Source: Cerrena zonata (lineage: Eukaryota; Basidiomycota; Agaricomycetes; Polyporales; Cerrenaceae). From it: 64,000 bases of DNA. Under the pieces are notes generated by a model. It was not told the origin of the DNA and searched no databases. It saw nothing but the letters and a program-made list of their open reading frames with translations. The DNA is taken from the NCBI GenBank assembly GCA_038087015.1, contig JASBNA010000059.1, forward strand, positions 208,114 through 272,113. The letters run 5' to 3'. A program made the translations under genes and the position numbers. How positions within the stretch are numbered: the first letter of the stretch is position 1; every line of letters starts with the position of its first letter. Below are positions 48,101-57,504 of the stretch, piece by piece.

Positions 48101-51100
48101 AACATTCAATAAATAAATTATGTATTGATTCTAGTCCTACTGTGCTGCACACGACTGAGAACGAGCCTCCGGAATGTCGACGAGAAGCCTGTCTACCTAA
48201 CGAGGCCGCCACCTCCTATCAACGTCCAGAATCCGAGACCGAGTCTCCCTATGCGACCCCCCATCTTCATTCGACTTGTGTTGCCCTTCGGCATCCTAAT
48301 GACACCCAGGATAACGAGTCTACATGGCAAAACAGTCAGCAAGACATGACAAAGGACAAGAAATCGAAATCTCCAGACTTACCAAGACAAACAGTCCAGA
48401 ATTCGATTTCCCCCCTATCAAGCAGCGGTGGGAATGCTATCGATAACGCCTCTGACGTAGCGTTCACTGATGCCGTCCATGACAAGACTTTACGGCTCAA
48501 GGGAGGGTGTTCTGGTCCCCAGAATTTGAAAATTCTCGACCTAGATGGCAATATTGACGGAAAACCTCAGGTTGGTACCCCAGAAGTTGCTGATAACGAG
48601 GCAACTTACCTATCTGCAGTTAGTCCAACATATTCCACCCCCAAACCCTTCATTTCTGCACTAGCAAACTCGTTTATGGCACAAGTGGGCGAATCTGAAA
48701 CCCAGAACCCCAACGATCTTGCTCGGGAGGAAGAGACCAAGGCCAACTGCTCAGCGTGCCGTTGTACACCATCACACACGCTAGTAGGATGCCATAGAGA
48801 TATTACGAAGCTGCCGAGTTGGATTCCTAAGCAACGAGACCCAGAAGAATGCAAAGGAAACCGGCAGAGCAGTCAGCAAGCTAGCTGCGGTCATACAAGC
48901 CCACAGAATGACACTCAAGAAGAGCGACAAGTCCCCAAAGCTCAGAACCAGACGAGCGAGCCCCTAGCTATGGACCCAGTCGAGAACGAGATGACAAGCC
49001 GACAGTCGCAGAGCACCAGTGTACTGACCAAGTGGAAGTCTTCAAATTACGAAGACTTCAGGCATTGGAAGGGAAAACATGACGTACCTGAGATCTCGGC
49101 CTCAGGTCCACGGTCATATTTCCCTGTCTTACCTGCTATCGTATTCGATAAGAGTACCCTAGCAGAAAAGAAGATAAGTACTGCCTCCCCTCGACTTACC
49201 AAGCCCAGGTTTCGCATTTTCCCCAAGGTTGCGATGCCTTCCTTCCTGTCCGCTATCCGCCTTCGTTTAACTCGACGTACCTTCGCTCATCATGTTGACC
49301 CTCAAAGAGAAGCTGCTATTCGACCTATTGGTACGATTGTCCCCCCTGGTCCTGAGGGATTCCGCGCTGCTCGAGACAACATTAGACTTCATACGTCCGA
49401 AGACTACCCTCACCTTTCTGGTACCATTGCAACCCCTTACCTCCATCGCCTCCAGTATGACAGCGATCGTGCCAACGACAACGCACGATTCTTCACCGCC
49501 CCTAGCAGCACGTTGGTGTATGTGGATCCCTCACATCCCGATGAAGCCCCTACCGTCTTGCGTGGAGATGTCGTTATGGGAGTATGGGAGACAGGTGCTG
49601 AAAGGTGGGAAACAATCTTTCCCACAGTCGAAGAGCTGAGCCAGGATAACGAGAGTTCGACCAGCAGAAGAGATGAGGAAGAAAGCGAGGAAGTTGCTAG
49701 AGAGGAGAACGAGAACGACGGACCGGTTGATGCAAGCAATGAGGAAGTAAGTCGATCCCCGAGATTTGATCCGAGATCGAGGACTTCGGACTTAACGGAA
49801 ACCACGTTCCAGGCACCGAGTAGCGTCTTTCTTGCCACGTGCGAACCTCTCGATGACGGCTCCGAGATTCGATCGCGCCTCGATCATCCCGTCGAACCGG
49901 CTCATCTTGCTCGACCATCCTCTGCTGCCTCATCTACTCCTACTCAACCTCCACCTCCCTACAACTTCGACTTTGCTCTTGTCGCTTCAGAATGCCAGTA
50001 CGACAACCACGCCCTCTGCGAATCTATGTACACTGCAGCTCGCCGGATCACCGATCGAGAACGACTCTCCCCTCCTCGAGTTCCCCCGTGCTTGCTTGGC
50101 ATCCTTCGCCTCCAGACCAACCAGATCTCATTCGGGTCCTTTTCCCCTCACTTCCCTGCTCTCGAGTCTGATGCTCACAACCAGTGGATCAACTCCATTC
50201 TTCGCTCTAGGTTCGATGAGGACTCTGACGATGACACTGGTAGTATGCCCGGCCTGGAATCTATTCCCCCTAGCTCGGACTCTGAGGACGACTCAGGCTA
50301 CTCTACAGCTGCTGCTGACAATGACTCAATCATTGTCCACCCTTCTCCTATGCCGGGAAATGAAGAATCGAACGAGGAGGCCACAGATATGCTAACTGAT
50401 GAGGATACCGGTATGTTTTTGGACCAATCTCTTGATCCAGAAACTAACCCTTTCAAAGATTCAGATATTAGCTTACTCTCGTCCCCAGACCGACGTCTCA
50501 CCCGTGAAAACACATACATGCCTTCTCGGTCTGAATCACCAGTCCGAAGAGACCCAGCTCGTGTGTTAGAACGTAGACGATCCCCTCTTCGTCGATCACA
50601 TCCCTTGCACCGGCAGAATGGAGTGAGCAGTGAGTCCATCCCTTTCGTCCCTAGCCCACTTCGACACATTGCTTACCAACGAGAACATTCAGCAATCCCT
50701 ACGCCAGCTCCTTCCCAGTCCAACTCGCCAGTCGATTCCCTCATGGATTCAGACAGTGAATCCCTCGGTAGCCACACCAGTACTGAGACTGAGGAAGGTG
50801 AGATCCACAGTGACCAGGATGAGCTCGACGAAGACTTAGAGGACGAAGATATGCTTCTGGATTCATCATCTGAATCTGACGATGGCTCCCCTACCCTAGG
50901 ATATCCCTCGGCCCCCTCAGCGACCCCAGAACTTGTTCAGGAACCAGTAATGGTAGACTTGCGTACTGGCGAGGAAATCGGCCTCAACGGTATGCATGCT
51001 TTTCTACGGTTCGCTCAGCAACGTCTCTCTGCAAGTCCTCGTACCCCTTCTATGTCCCCTGACACTTCCTCTGGAGCTCCATCTCGAGAAAGCACCGATC

Positions 51101-51762
51101 CCATCCCTCCATACGATGCCGAAATTGACTTTTCTGCCATCCCCCCTGCTGCTCGTCACCTCGTCGACTCCACGAACCCTTATGCCAACCCTCAGTTCCA
51201 GCATAGCAACATAGCATCCCCTAATGGCATCGTCCCAGAAGCTCAAGATTTGTCCATGGCGGAACTCCAAAACCGCTCGGTTTGTTTCTTCCGGGACATT
51301 TTTGTTTTCTATCTCGATGCTGTAACTCATGAACTGGGTCAGTATGGATTCTTCCCCTGGCAGAATCGTGTTCGAAATACCTCTACCGATGGAGAAAACG
51401 CAGATGTCTTACGCTGGAGGCTTGATCTTTTTCGAGAGGATCCTGAGAACTGCGGCAACCCTTTCTTGTTCAGCGCAGAAAAGGCACGCATCCGCCGTCT
51501 CGTGAACTTCATTGACTGTCACCCAGGTCTTCCCTCTCGTGCATCTCAGCATCGGGAACTCTTGCGTATGTTCTACGAGTTCAAGCTTGACAACATCCAT
51601 GTACACGACTGGATCGTCAACGCTCGATTGGCGGGACAACTTGGTACGGTCTTTGGACCCACTCCTTTTCATCTTCGTTCGACTCACGCTCATGCAGCTC
51701 CAGAGCATGCCTGTATGTTTCTCTATCCCTCATCGAGATTGGGAAACTTACTTTTTCTTTGA
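45145..51762 (+). CDS. Gag-protease polyprotein with very long C-terminal extension
   Basis: The frame is open for 2,205 codons and starts only 62 bases after the 5' LTR. Residues about 50-240 resemble a Gag matrix/capsid region (IHFPLPGSRPAPRTFKGKYN onward), then an Asp/Ser-rich and Lys-rich linker, a CCHC zinc knuckle at about 426-439 (C-x2-C-x4-H-x4-C) and an aspartic protease at about 735-850 with IIDTGS (D about 753) and LLLGRPW. The remaining roughly 1,300 residues are mostly disordered and rich in Ser, Pro, Glu and Asp. They end in an ordered-looking part of about 170 residues (FFRDIFVFYLDAVTHELGQY onward) with no family I know. Gag should form the particle and protease should mature it. 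The overlap with the pol frame is 251 bases. A candidate donor at 51713 suggests the real product may be spliced onto Pol. Confidence 0.85.
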   Translation: MTVPEEEVPSSTGTSLTFSVSSLSNDTNLSNHTNPSLPHSPPIHTPPPIPALPTMAAFNRGAIHFPLPGSRPAPRTFKGKYNDIKPFIDHYERLCAQFYVTNHRERLDNIGQYCTRSTREFMEALDSFREGDWDQFVLDLLEYYDAERDEKRYTWRDLEAYAKKHGRTLQKVNLAYWKIYSRGFIRIGGWLSYRNKISDREQALYFWKGIPRSFRQKLESRLIATHPDHDMEEPFDIEDIQRAAKSLLKRNRFDSDKLWSDEEPADDSDVDSGSDSSSDSNTDSEDSDSDFSPKTKIKKKTTRFRKSSQSSKKSTKKAQNDNKIAPSTQHPASRLGNKKNDQEVEEIIGKLNRMSLEDPAYAINYFRAYQLNPIIADIVRKPIERVRTPRPPSRFIPPGSEQGGRPNPGPTGANAYQQGPGFGLRHCFGCGADGHTMAYCSAINDLVKQGIIKRDGFGKLVMADGSRIYRMHDESFAAAVKRTLPVQTNFITTQNFHNQEHLLDPYECDFLSGNESDTGNEEIYIATRSQYNKDKRKDYQGVFPPARKQHETKHPRFSPADSSRKENIPITSTRPTTRQAPHVGLPPLEKDGPPPKPKHPITVDPPRFDPNDSDAFMEDEAISPKTSISAKTLRNDNEDSRTIIKRIPRKSEVQSQVDQMNVLGRILSQPVTLAVGEVFGISKELTHHLQDVLKPKTQASGPPSNPKASTTPLAKVNNIADDPFVATTFVSKSRGTLIKLRMECDGTPVQAIIDTGSQLNIAHKRIWKSVLGRPIDMHKVVSMSDANGGESMLKGLVANIPLTCGGVMTHANVYVGDQVPFDLLLGRPWQRGNFVSIDERSDGTYLLFKDKNLDVRHEVLVTPDNTLSLVDNETAEFIDRTHRVHPQVNHIHTGNVLAPNVDESTGNNERTEETEDTATADEDTEPESSQPENEPIVLRKQGLKRTAAMADISHEVARASKSAARLGRSIYKHISLNKHTATVDLEHSINKLCIDSSPTVLHTTENEPPECRREACLPNEAATSYQRPESETESPYATPHLHSTCVALRHPNDTQDNESTWQNSQQDMTKDKKSKSPDLPRQTVQNSISPLSSSGGNAIDNASDVAFTDAVHDKTLRLKGGCSGPQNLKILDLDGNIDGKPQVGTPEVADNEATYLSAVSPTYSTPKPFISALANSFMAQVGESETQNPNDLAREEETKANCSACRCTPSHTLVGCHRDITKLPSWIPKQRDPEECKGNRQSSQQASCGHTSPQNDTQEERQVPKAQNQTSEPLAMDPVENEMTSRQSQSTSVLTKWKSSNYEDFRHWKGKHDVPEISASGPRSYFPVLPAIVFDKSTLAEKKISTASPRLTKPRFRIFPKVAMPSFLSAIRLRLTRRTFAHHVDPQREAAIRPIGTIVPPGPEGFRAARDNIRLHTSEDYPHLSGTIATPYLHRLQYDSDRANDNARFFTAPSSTLVYVDPSHPDEAPTVLRGDVVMGVWETGAERWETIFPTVEELSQDNESSTSRRDEEESEEVAREENENDGPVDASNEEVSRSPRFDPRSRTSDLTETTFQAPSSVFLATCEPLDDGSEIRSRLDHPVEPAHLARPSSAASSTPTQPPPPYNFDFALVASECQYDNHALCESMYTAARRITDRERLSPPRVPPCLLGILRLQTNQISFGSFSPHFPALESDAHNQWINSILRSRFDEDSDDDTGSMPGLESIPPSSDSEDDSGYSTAAADNDSIIVHPSPMPGNEESNEEATDMLTDEDTGMFLDQSLDPETNPFKDSDISLLSSPDRRLTRENTYMPSRSESPVRRDPARVLERRRSPLRRSHPLHRQNGVSSESIPFVPSPLRHIAYQREHSAIPTPAPSQSNSPVDSLMDSDSESLGSHTSTETEEGEIHSDQDELDEDLEDEDMLLDSSSESDDGSPTLGYPSAPSATPELVQEPVMVDLRTGEEIGLNGMHAFLRFAQQRLSASPRTPSMSPDTSSGAPSRESTDPIPPYDAEIDFSAIPPAARHLVDSTNPYANPQFQHSNIASPNGIVPEAQDLSMAELQNRSVCFFRDIFVFYLDAVTHELGQYGFFPWQNRVRNTSTDGENADVLRWRLDLFREDPENCGNPFLFSAEKARIRRLVNFIDCHPGLPSRASQHRELLRMFYEFKLDNIHVHDWIVNARLAGQLGTVFGPTPFHLRSTHAHAAPEHACMFLYPSSRLGNLLFL

Positions 51763-54700
51763 TTTATTCTCAGAAAGCGTTCGAGCGTCGAAGACTCGAA
51801 CACCCAACGCTTTTGCCGGTGCCTGTACACTCGCGCATTTGCGAATCGTCGACGGCCAACATCTCGACTTCTCTTTTCCTCTGGACAACTCGATTTCTCT
51901 TCGTCTCATATTTTCTTTTTCTTCTTTTTCTCTATTTCTCGACTTAACCCCCAAAACCCACAAAACATATCCGTTTCTCTTGTGTCTCTCTACCCCCACT
52001 CACGGCCATTCTATATACAAAACCCCAGATCCCGTTTCAATTTCCCCTTTCCGTTTCTCTCTTCATTTCCCTCTTGCCCAAGGCACACCCCCACTCTTCC
52101 CCTTTGACTTCGGATTCACGATTGAATACAGAGACTCGTCTCTGTATAAGTCCTTCAACAGGACACTCCTTCTTCTCGCGTTTATCACGCATTTACGCCG
52201 CTCAACCGGTACGAGTCGAAACCGACTTTTGTTTTATTCTGATTTTCTTTTCTTTTTCGATTTCTTATGTCCTTTTTCTTTTCTTTTTCTCTCTCTCTCT
52301 CGTCTCGGCCCTTTTGTAGTCTACTGGAGTACAGGACCCGGTACCTACTTAAGTTGTATATTAGAAACGCTCTCTCCGAAGAGCCCGGTCCCGTCTACGG
52401 CATTTTGTATCAGGACACCCTCCCGGTATGAACTCACGCGTGAGGAATCGAACCCACGACCTTGTCATAAGTTCGGCGCCTCAAGTCTTTCTTGTAAAGA
52501 CTTAAAACACGAGTTCCTGCTCGAGGATTCGAACCGGCAGCTTCCTCTCAGCTTGCCTACTTTCGACCTCACTAGCATATACCCTCGGACTTCCGCGCGT
52601 TGGTCCTTGACTTCAAAGCCACATGGCACGGCGCTTCCTCTTAAGCACCAAGCCTCGTGTGCTCCCAATTCCTCCCGAGTTTCCGTGATCTCCCATGCCC
52701 ATCTAAGCTCTACGCTAGAAGGCTGTGATGTCATGATCGACGGTCGTTTCATTATTGACCTCGATACTCTCGTGTCCCGTCGACACATTCCCTTCCACCT
52801 ACTTGCTTTCGACGCAGTCCAACTGCTCTCGATTTCGATTCCCCCACATTCTCACACCCTCTGGAACCCTACTCGAACCCCCATTCCCACTGGACCACTT
52901 ACTTACGATTGTCTCGACGGACCGACATCGTCAGTAAGTACCCTCGACTTGTGTCTCGATTCAACAATTACTTGGTCATTGGTTACATTTACAGGCAATA
53001 ACGATATTTTTGATATCGAGCCCAGTTTGGCTATATACGCACCTCTCGTGCCCACAAGCCCTATCTGTGCCCTGTCTATGGTCACACTACCATCTTCGAA
53101 TCATCACACGGTCCATCTACCCCATCGCTATGCGAGTCCTGCTGCAAACATATGCACACTCGTTCCCCTTCCTCTCAAAACGAGAAATCGTCATTTAATG
53201 AACGATCATCCTACCGGCAATAACGATACTTCCAGTATTGAGCATGGTTTGGTAAAGCACGACTTTGGGCGTGTACACCCTATCCATGTCCAGTCAGGAC
53301 TCATCACTCCACGACAACCTCTCGTTTCGTCAAGCGACCCCCAGACAATCTCAAATCCGACTCTACCAGTTCACTACGAACCCAGACTCTCAATACCGAA
53401 GTCTGTTATGTTCCCACGAGTAGACTGGATTGATTCTGTCATTCCTCGAGTACTTCCATCCCCCTCGATGCATTCACATTCTTCCCACTCTTGGTCCACT
53501 TCGTCAAGTGACCCCCACGTCCACATTCCTTGTCGATCCTCTATCCCCGCCGCCGTTTATTCAATCCCACATGCCAAATCCTTGCCGAGTCCCACTATGA
53601 CATTAAATTCTATTGATACTCCTGCCGGTAGTCTTACCAGTATTAGTGTTAATAAATTACAATCGAGTAGACCTGCAGCCATGTGCATTGAAACCAAAAC
53701 CATCGAGCCCGTCAAATGTTTCTACATGAGCATCAAAGACTATCAGAATTTCAAAAGTGACCACCCAGTTACTTCTAATTCTGGAGTTAAGTATGTAAAA
53801 TATGGATTTGATAAGTCCCATATTCCAAATATGGACACTCACGTTCAGCCCGATGTTATCATGGGCACAGAACAAGACTTACCATTCTGTATTCTTACAC
53901 AACTCGAAGTTGATGATGACTATGTGTTTGAAATGGCTTCTGATGTGTTAACAGCATACAAACGTGCAGACAAGAAAGTCAGACCAGTACCTGGAGTATT
54001 TCCTGAAGAAGATCGAGTACTACGTCGTTTTCCCGAAGACCCTCTATTAAGCTTACCGAAGCTTACGATGCACCCTCCAGAATTCATACCCAATGGACGT
54101 CTTACCCAAGAACGTCTAGACGAGATGAACATCAATCCTGATAAGTATCTCTGGCCAGAAGAAGAGAAACTTTTCAAATGGGTTTTACAACTCAATCAGG
54201 ATTCCCTGGTCTTTGAAGAAGAGCATCGCGGTACCCTACGAGAAGACTACTTCACTCCTTACATCATCCCTACCATCGAACACATCCCCTGGGCCCTTAC
54301 CAACATTCCTATTCCTCCTGGACTTAGGAGTCAGGTCATCACCTTACTCAAAGACAAGATGTCCGCAGGTGTCTATGAATCGAGTCAATCATCCTATCGC
54401 TCGAAGTGGTTCTGTGTATTGAAGAAAAATGGCAAGCTCCGTATTGTCCATGATCTTCAGCCTCTGAATGCTGTCACAATCAGAGATGCAGGCCTCCCAC
54501 CTAATCTAGACGCCTTCGTAGAACCATTTGCAGGTCGAAAGTGTTATACAGCTTTTGATTTGCATTGGGGCTTTGACGCACGCAAGATAGACGTCAAGAG
54601 TAGAGATCTTACTGCCTTCCTATCTCCATTAGGACTTCTTCGACTTACTTCCTTACCCACTGGATTCACGAACTCCCCTGCCGAATTCCAAGCTTGCATG

Positions 54701-57103
54701 GCCTTCATACTCAAGATGGAAATGCCACACATTGCAGACATTTTCATTGACGATCTTCCTATCAAAGGACCTGCCACTATCTATCCTGATGAAAATGGCA
54801 ATGCAGAAGTCCTCAAAGAGAACCCCGGTATCCGCCGTTATCTTTGGGAACATGCCATTGATGTCAATCGTATCATGCATCGAGTCAAACATGCAGGAGG
54901 CACGTTTTCACCCTCCAAAGTTCAGCTAGCCAGACCCGAGGTCATTATTCTTGGACACAAATGCACACCTTATGGTCGTGTACCAGATCCCAACACTCTA
55001 GAGAAGATCCATAACTGGCCCTCCTTAAAGACACCGAAAGATGTCAGAGGATTCCTTGGCCTATGTGGTACTGCTCGTATCTGGATCCAGAATTACTCTC
55101 AACGTGCTAGACCCCTCACTGAACTCATACGACAAGGAGCCACCTTTGATTGGAATGACCGCCGTCAAGCAGCTTTCGAAGATCTCAAACAGGCTATCAC
55201 CACAGCTCCTGCCCTAAAAGCGATTGACTATGACTCAGAGTACCCCATTGTACTTTCTGTTGACTCTAGTTATATTGCTGTTGGCTTTATCCTTTCTCAG
55301 CGCGACGAGCAAGGAAGGAAGCGACCTGCGAGATATGGATCGATCCCAATGAACGAACGCGAAGCACGGTATTCTCAGCCCAAACTAGAGTTATATGGCC
55401 TCTTCAGAGCATTAAGAGCCTATAGACTTTACTTGGTTGGAGTCAAGAAACTTCAAGTTGAAGTTGATGCCAAGTACATCAAAGGAATGCTTAACGAACC
55501 AGATCTTCAACCTAATGCTACCATTAATCGTTGGATCCAAGGCATTCTTTTGTTTGACTTTGAGCTTATCCATGTACCTGCAGAACGACATCTTGGACCC
55601 GACGCACTCTCACGACGAGAACTAGGAGACGGAGAAGTTGTTGCCGAAGAAGACGATTCATGGCTAGATCAGATAGCTCTTTTTGCAAGTGACCCCCATG
55701 AAGTGCTACCCATCAAGTACAGCCCTCTACGAGTCATCCCTGTCTACCTCACAGCAGAATCAAAGCAAGACCATGCTATGCGAGAAATTCAAAAGTTCTT
55801 AACCACTCTTGAATCTCCGCACTTTGATTCTATTCAAGAAAGGAAACGATTCATTACCAAAGCCAGTCGGTTCTTTGTCAAAGACAAACACCTCTACAGA
55901 CGTAATGGATCCAAGCCACCCCTCCTTGCTGTTCAACAGGTAGAGAAACGACTTAGTATACTTGAAGCCGCTCATGAAGGACTTGGACACCGAGGCGAAT
56001 ATGCAGTTATGAAGACCCTCAAAGAGAGATTCTACTGGCCCAATATGTGGAATGACATACACCATCATGTTAAATCATGTCATGAGTGTCAAGTCAGAAG
56101 TACACGTAAAGTAGAAGTGCCCATCACCATCTCTCGACCAGTCCAACTCTTTGGCAAGGTGTACATCGACATTATGAAGATGAATACTGCTCAAGGATTC
56201 AACTCTATTGTTGCAGCACGAGACGATCTATCCCGAGTATCTGAAGGACGAGCCTTACGAGAAGCCAAAGCCAAGAACTTATCTCAGTTCTTTTGGGAAG
56301 AAATATTCTGTCGATATGGCATGATTGGGTCTGTTGTCACAGATAATGGACCAGAGATCAAAGCTGCATTCAAGGAACTTATGCGTCGATATGGAATTCC
56401 TCATATCAAGATTTCACCCTACAATTCCAAAGCCAATGGAGTTGTAGAACGAGGACATTTTATCATCCGCGAATCTCTGATGAAAGCATGTGAAGGTCGA
56501 ACCCAGCAATGGCCAGACTATGTTCATCATGCATTCTTCACAGATAGAGTCACAGTTTCCAAGTCTACAGGATTTTCCCCCTACTACCTCCTCTATGGTC
56601 AACATCCGGTCCTTCCATTCGACCTGTTCGAACAGACGTACCTATCCCCACGCTTCCATCCTGACATGTCAACCACCGAGCTCATGACCCTCAGGATGCG
56701 ACAACTTTACCAGAAGCATAACGATGTTGATCGAGCATCTCACGACATTATCAAGACTAGAATCAGATCCAAAGAAGAATTCGAGAAGAAGTACCGCCGC
56801 CGACTATTCCAAGGGGAATACAAGGAGGGTGACCTAGTACTTTTGCGCAACTCCAAGATTGAGAAATCTATGAATCGCAAGACACGTCCCCGCTACTTAG
56901 GACCTTTTCAAGTAGTGAAACGAACGAAAGCAGGATCATACATCCTACAGGAGCTCAACGGAGCCATCCTTAGACAAGGTGCAGCAGCATTCCGGCTATT
57001 GCCCTACGTACGACGAACAGACAGACGACTTCAAGCCATCACAGGAGAAGAAGAACTTGGATCCGACATCGAATCAGAATCAGATTATACAGATGATGCA
57101 TAA
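51512..57103 (+). CDS. Pol polyprotein: reverse transcriptase, RNase H, integrase
   Basis: 1,863 codons are open in the +1 frame relative to Gag. Recognisable Pol starts near residue 720. RT spans about 900-1150 (LRIVHDLQPLNAVT; FTNSPAEFQ; FIDD at about 1077-1080 in place of the commoner YVDD). RNase H lies at about 1245-1370 (LSVDSS; ELYGL; GPDALSRR). Integrase has an HHCC zinc module from about 1487 (HEGLGH ... CHECQ) and DDE residues at about D1550 (YIDIM), D1610 (TDNGPE) and E1643 (NGVVERG). A GPY/F module (RYLGPFQVVKR) follows near the C-terminus. These copy the element RNA into DNA and insert it. The first 500-700 codons are pyrimidine-rich and low-complexity, and such sequence has few stops by chance, so much of the N-terminal part may be untranslated or intronic. 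Confidence 0.88.
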   Translation: MTVTQVFPLVHLSIGNSCVCSTSSSLTTSMYTTGSSTLDWRDNLVRSLDPLLFIFVRLTLMQLQSMPVCFSIPHRDWETYFFFDLFSESVRASKTRTPNAFAGACTLAHLRIVDGQHLDFSFPLDNSISLRLIFSFSSFSLFLDLTPKTHKTYPFLLCLSTPTHGHSIYKTPDPVSISPFRFSLHFPLAQGTPPLFPFDFGFTIEYRDSSLYKSFNRTLLLLAFITHLRRSTGTSRNRLLFYSDFLFFFDFLCPFSFLFLSLSRLGPFVVYWSTGPGTYLSCILETLSPKSPVPSTAFCIRTPSRYELTREESNPRPCHKFGASSLSCKDLKHEFLLEDSNRQLPLSLPTFDLTSIYPRTSARWSLTSKPHGTALPLKHQASCAPNSSRVSVISHAHLSSTLEGCDVMIDGRFIIDLDTLVSRRHIPFHLLAFDAVQLLSISIPPHSHTLWNPTRTPIPTGPLTYDCLDGPTSSVSTLDLCLDSTITWSLVTFTGNNDIFDIEPSLAIYAPLVPTSPICALSMVTLPSSNHHTVHLPHRYASPAANICTLVPLPLKTRNRHLMNDHPTGNNDTSSIEHGLVKHDFGRVHPIHVQSGLITPRQPLVSSSDPQTISNPTLPVHYEPRLSIPKSVMFPRVDWIDSVIPRVLPSPSMHSHSSHSWSTSSSDPHVHIPCRSSIPAAVYSIPHAKSLPSPTMTLNSIDTPAGSLTSISVNKLQSSRPAAMCIETKTIEPVKCFYMSIKDYQNFKSDHPVTSNSGVKYVKYGFDKSHIPNMDTHVQPDVIMGTEQDLPFCILTQLEVDDDYVFEMASDVLTAYKRADKKVRPVPGVFPEEDRVLRRFPEDPLLSLPKLTMHPPEFIPNGRLTQERLDEMNINPDKYLWPEEEKLFKWVLQLNQDSLVFEEEHRGTLREDYFTPYIIPTIEHIPWALTNIPIPPGLRSQVITLLKDKMSAGVYESSQSSYRSKWFCVLKKNGKLRIVHDLQPLNAVTIRDAGLPPNLDAFVEPFAGRKCYTAFDLHWGFDARKIDVKSRDLTAFLSPLGLLRLTSLPTGFTNSPAEFQACMAFILKMEMPHIADIFIDDLPIKGPATIYPDENGNAEVLKENPGIRRYLWEHAIDVNRIMHRVKHAGGTFSPSKVQLARPEVIILGHKCTPYGRVPDPNTLEKIHNWPSLKTPKDVRGFLGLCGTARIWIQNYSQRARPLTELIRQGATFDWNDRRQAAFEDLKQAITTAPALKAIDYDSEYPIVLSVDSSYIAVGFILSQRDEQGRKRPARYGSIPMNEREARYSQPKLELYGLFRALRAYRLYLVGVKKLQVEVDAKYIKGMLNEPDLQPNATINRWIQGILLFDFELIHVPAERHLGPDALSRRELGDGEVVAEEDDSWLDQIALFASDPHEVLPIKYSPLRVIPVYLTAESKQDHAMREIQKFLTTLESPHFDSIQERKRFITKASRFFVKDKHLYRRNGSKPPLLAVQQVEKRLSILEAAHEGLGHRGEYAVMKTLKERFYWPNMWNDIHHHVKSCHECQVRSTRKVEVPITISRPVQLFGKVYIDIMKMNTAQGFNSIVAARDDLSRVSEGRALREAKAKNLSQFFWEEIFCRYGMIGSVVTDNGPEIKAAFKELMRRYGIPHIKISPYNSKANGVVERGHFIIRESLMKACEGRTQQWPDYVHHAFFTDRVTVSKSTGFSPYYLLYGQHPVLPFDLFEQTYLSPRFHPDMSTTELMTLRMRQLYQKHNDVDRASHDIIKTRIRSKEEFEKKYRRRLFQGEYKEGDLVLLRNSKIEKSMNRKTRPRYLGPFQVVKRTKAGSYILQELNGAILRQGAAAFRLLPYVRRTDRRLQAITGEEELGSDIESESDYTDDA
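51713..52994 (+). other. candidate gag-pol intron (1,282 nt)
   Basis: A strong donor (gtatgtttct) at 51713 and acceptor (tacatttacag) ending at 52994 would join gag codon gcc-t to gc-aat, giving an uninterrupted frame of 3,559 codons from 45145 to 57103. The removed part holds the pyrimidine-rich tract (52,235-52,315) and the tRNA-like motifs. A shorter 61-nt choice (51713-51773) also lands in the pol frame but creates TAA at the junction. A second good 61-nt donor/acceptor pair lies at 52934-52994. This is inference from splice motifs and frame arithmetic; a frame match has a one-in-three chance. Confidence 0.4.
52444..52535 (-). other. two tRNA B-box-like motifs
   Basis: On the minus strand ggttcgaatcc (52535-52525) and ggttcgattcc (52454-52444) match the tRNA T-loop/B-box consensus exactly and stand 81 bases apart, about one tRNA length. 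Clover-leaf stems cannot be completed: the T stems mismatch and no proper A box is found. They look like decayed or captured tRNA-derived sequence, or chance. Confidence 0.35.
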
Positions 57104-57504
57104 ACGGTCACATCACGGTGACAACCCCCTATCACAATCACGATCACGAGCAGTTTCATAGGTTATATGGCAGTCCCATATTCGAACCTCATCACGTTAT
57201 ACAGTTATGGTCATATGGCAATCCCATATTCGGACCTTCACGTTCACGTATTCACGGCGCAAGCGGCGCACCCCTACCACGTTTATCATTCAAATGCGAC
57301 ATCACCCCCATCTGATTCCTGTCTTTGACAAGGAACTTCTTTCTTGCATTCACTTTCCCAAGTGACACTGTAATTCTTACAGTATCCCTGATGGTAGAAG
57401 TATGAATGACTTTTCATTCTGCTTTTATTTTTCTCCTTTGTTGTTTTACCTGCACCTACGGTGAGCAACTGGGGACAGTTGTACTTTCAAGTGACCCCCA
57501 CATA
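57104..57504 (+). other. 3' untranslated part of the gypsy element
   Basis: It contains two related repeats (atatggcagtcccatattcg at about 57,165 and atatggcaatcccatattcg at about 57,212). The purine run expected as polypurine tract just before the 3' LTR is not obvious; aactggggacag (about 57,467-57,478) is the nearest candidate. Confidence 0.5.

Noticed and set aside
47787..50669. Many open frames of 60-190 codons in other frames within gag
   Set aside because: They are shadows of the 2,205-codon frame, caused by its repetitive and biased codon use.
52444..52535. Functional tRNA genes
   Set aside because: Only the T-loop words match; acceptor, D and anticodon stems cannot be formed, so they are listed as motifs only.
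52934..52994. Separate 61-nt intron in pol
   Set aside because: Splice sites are good, but removing it alone joins the pol frame to an upstream frame that is closed; it is kept only as a source of the acceptor.
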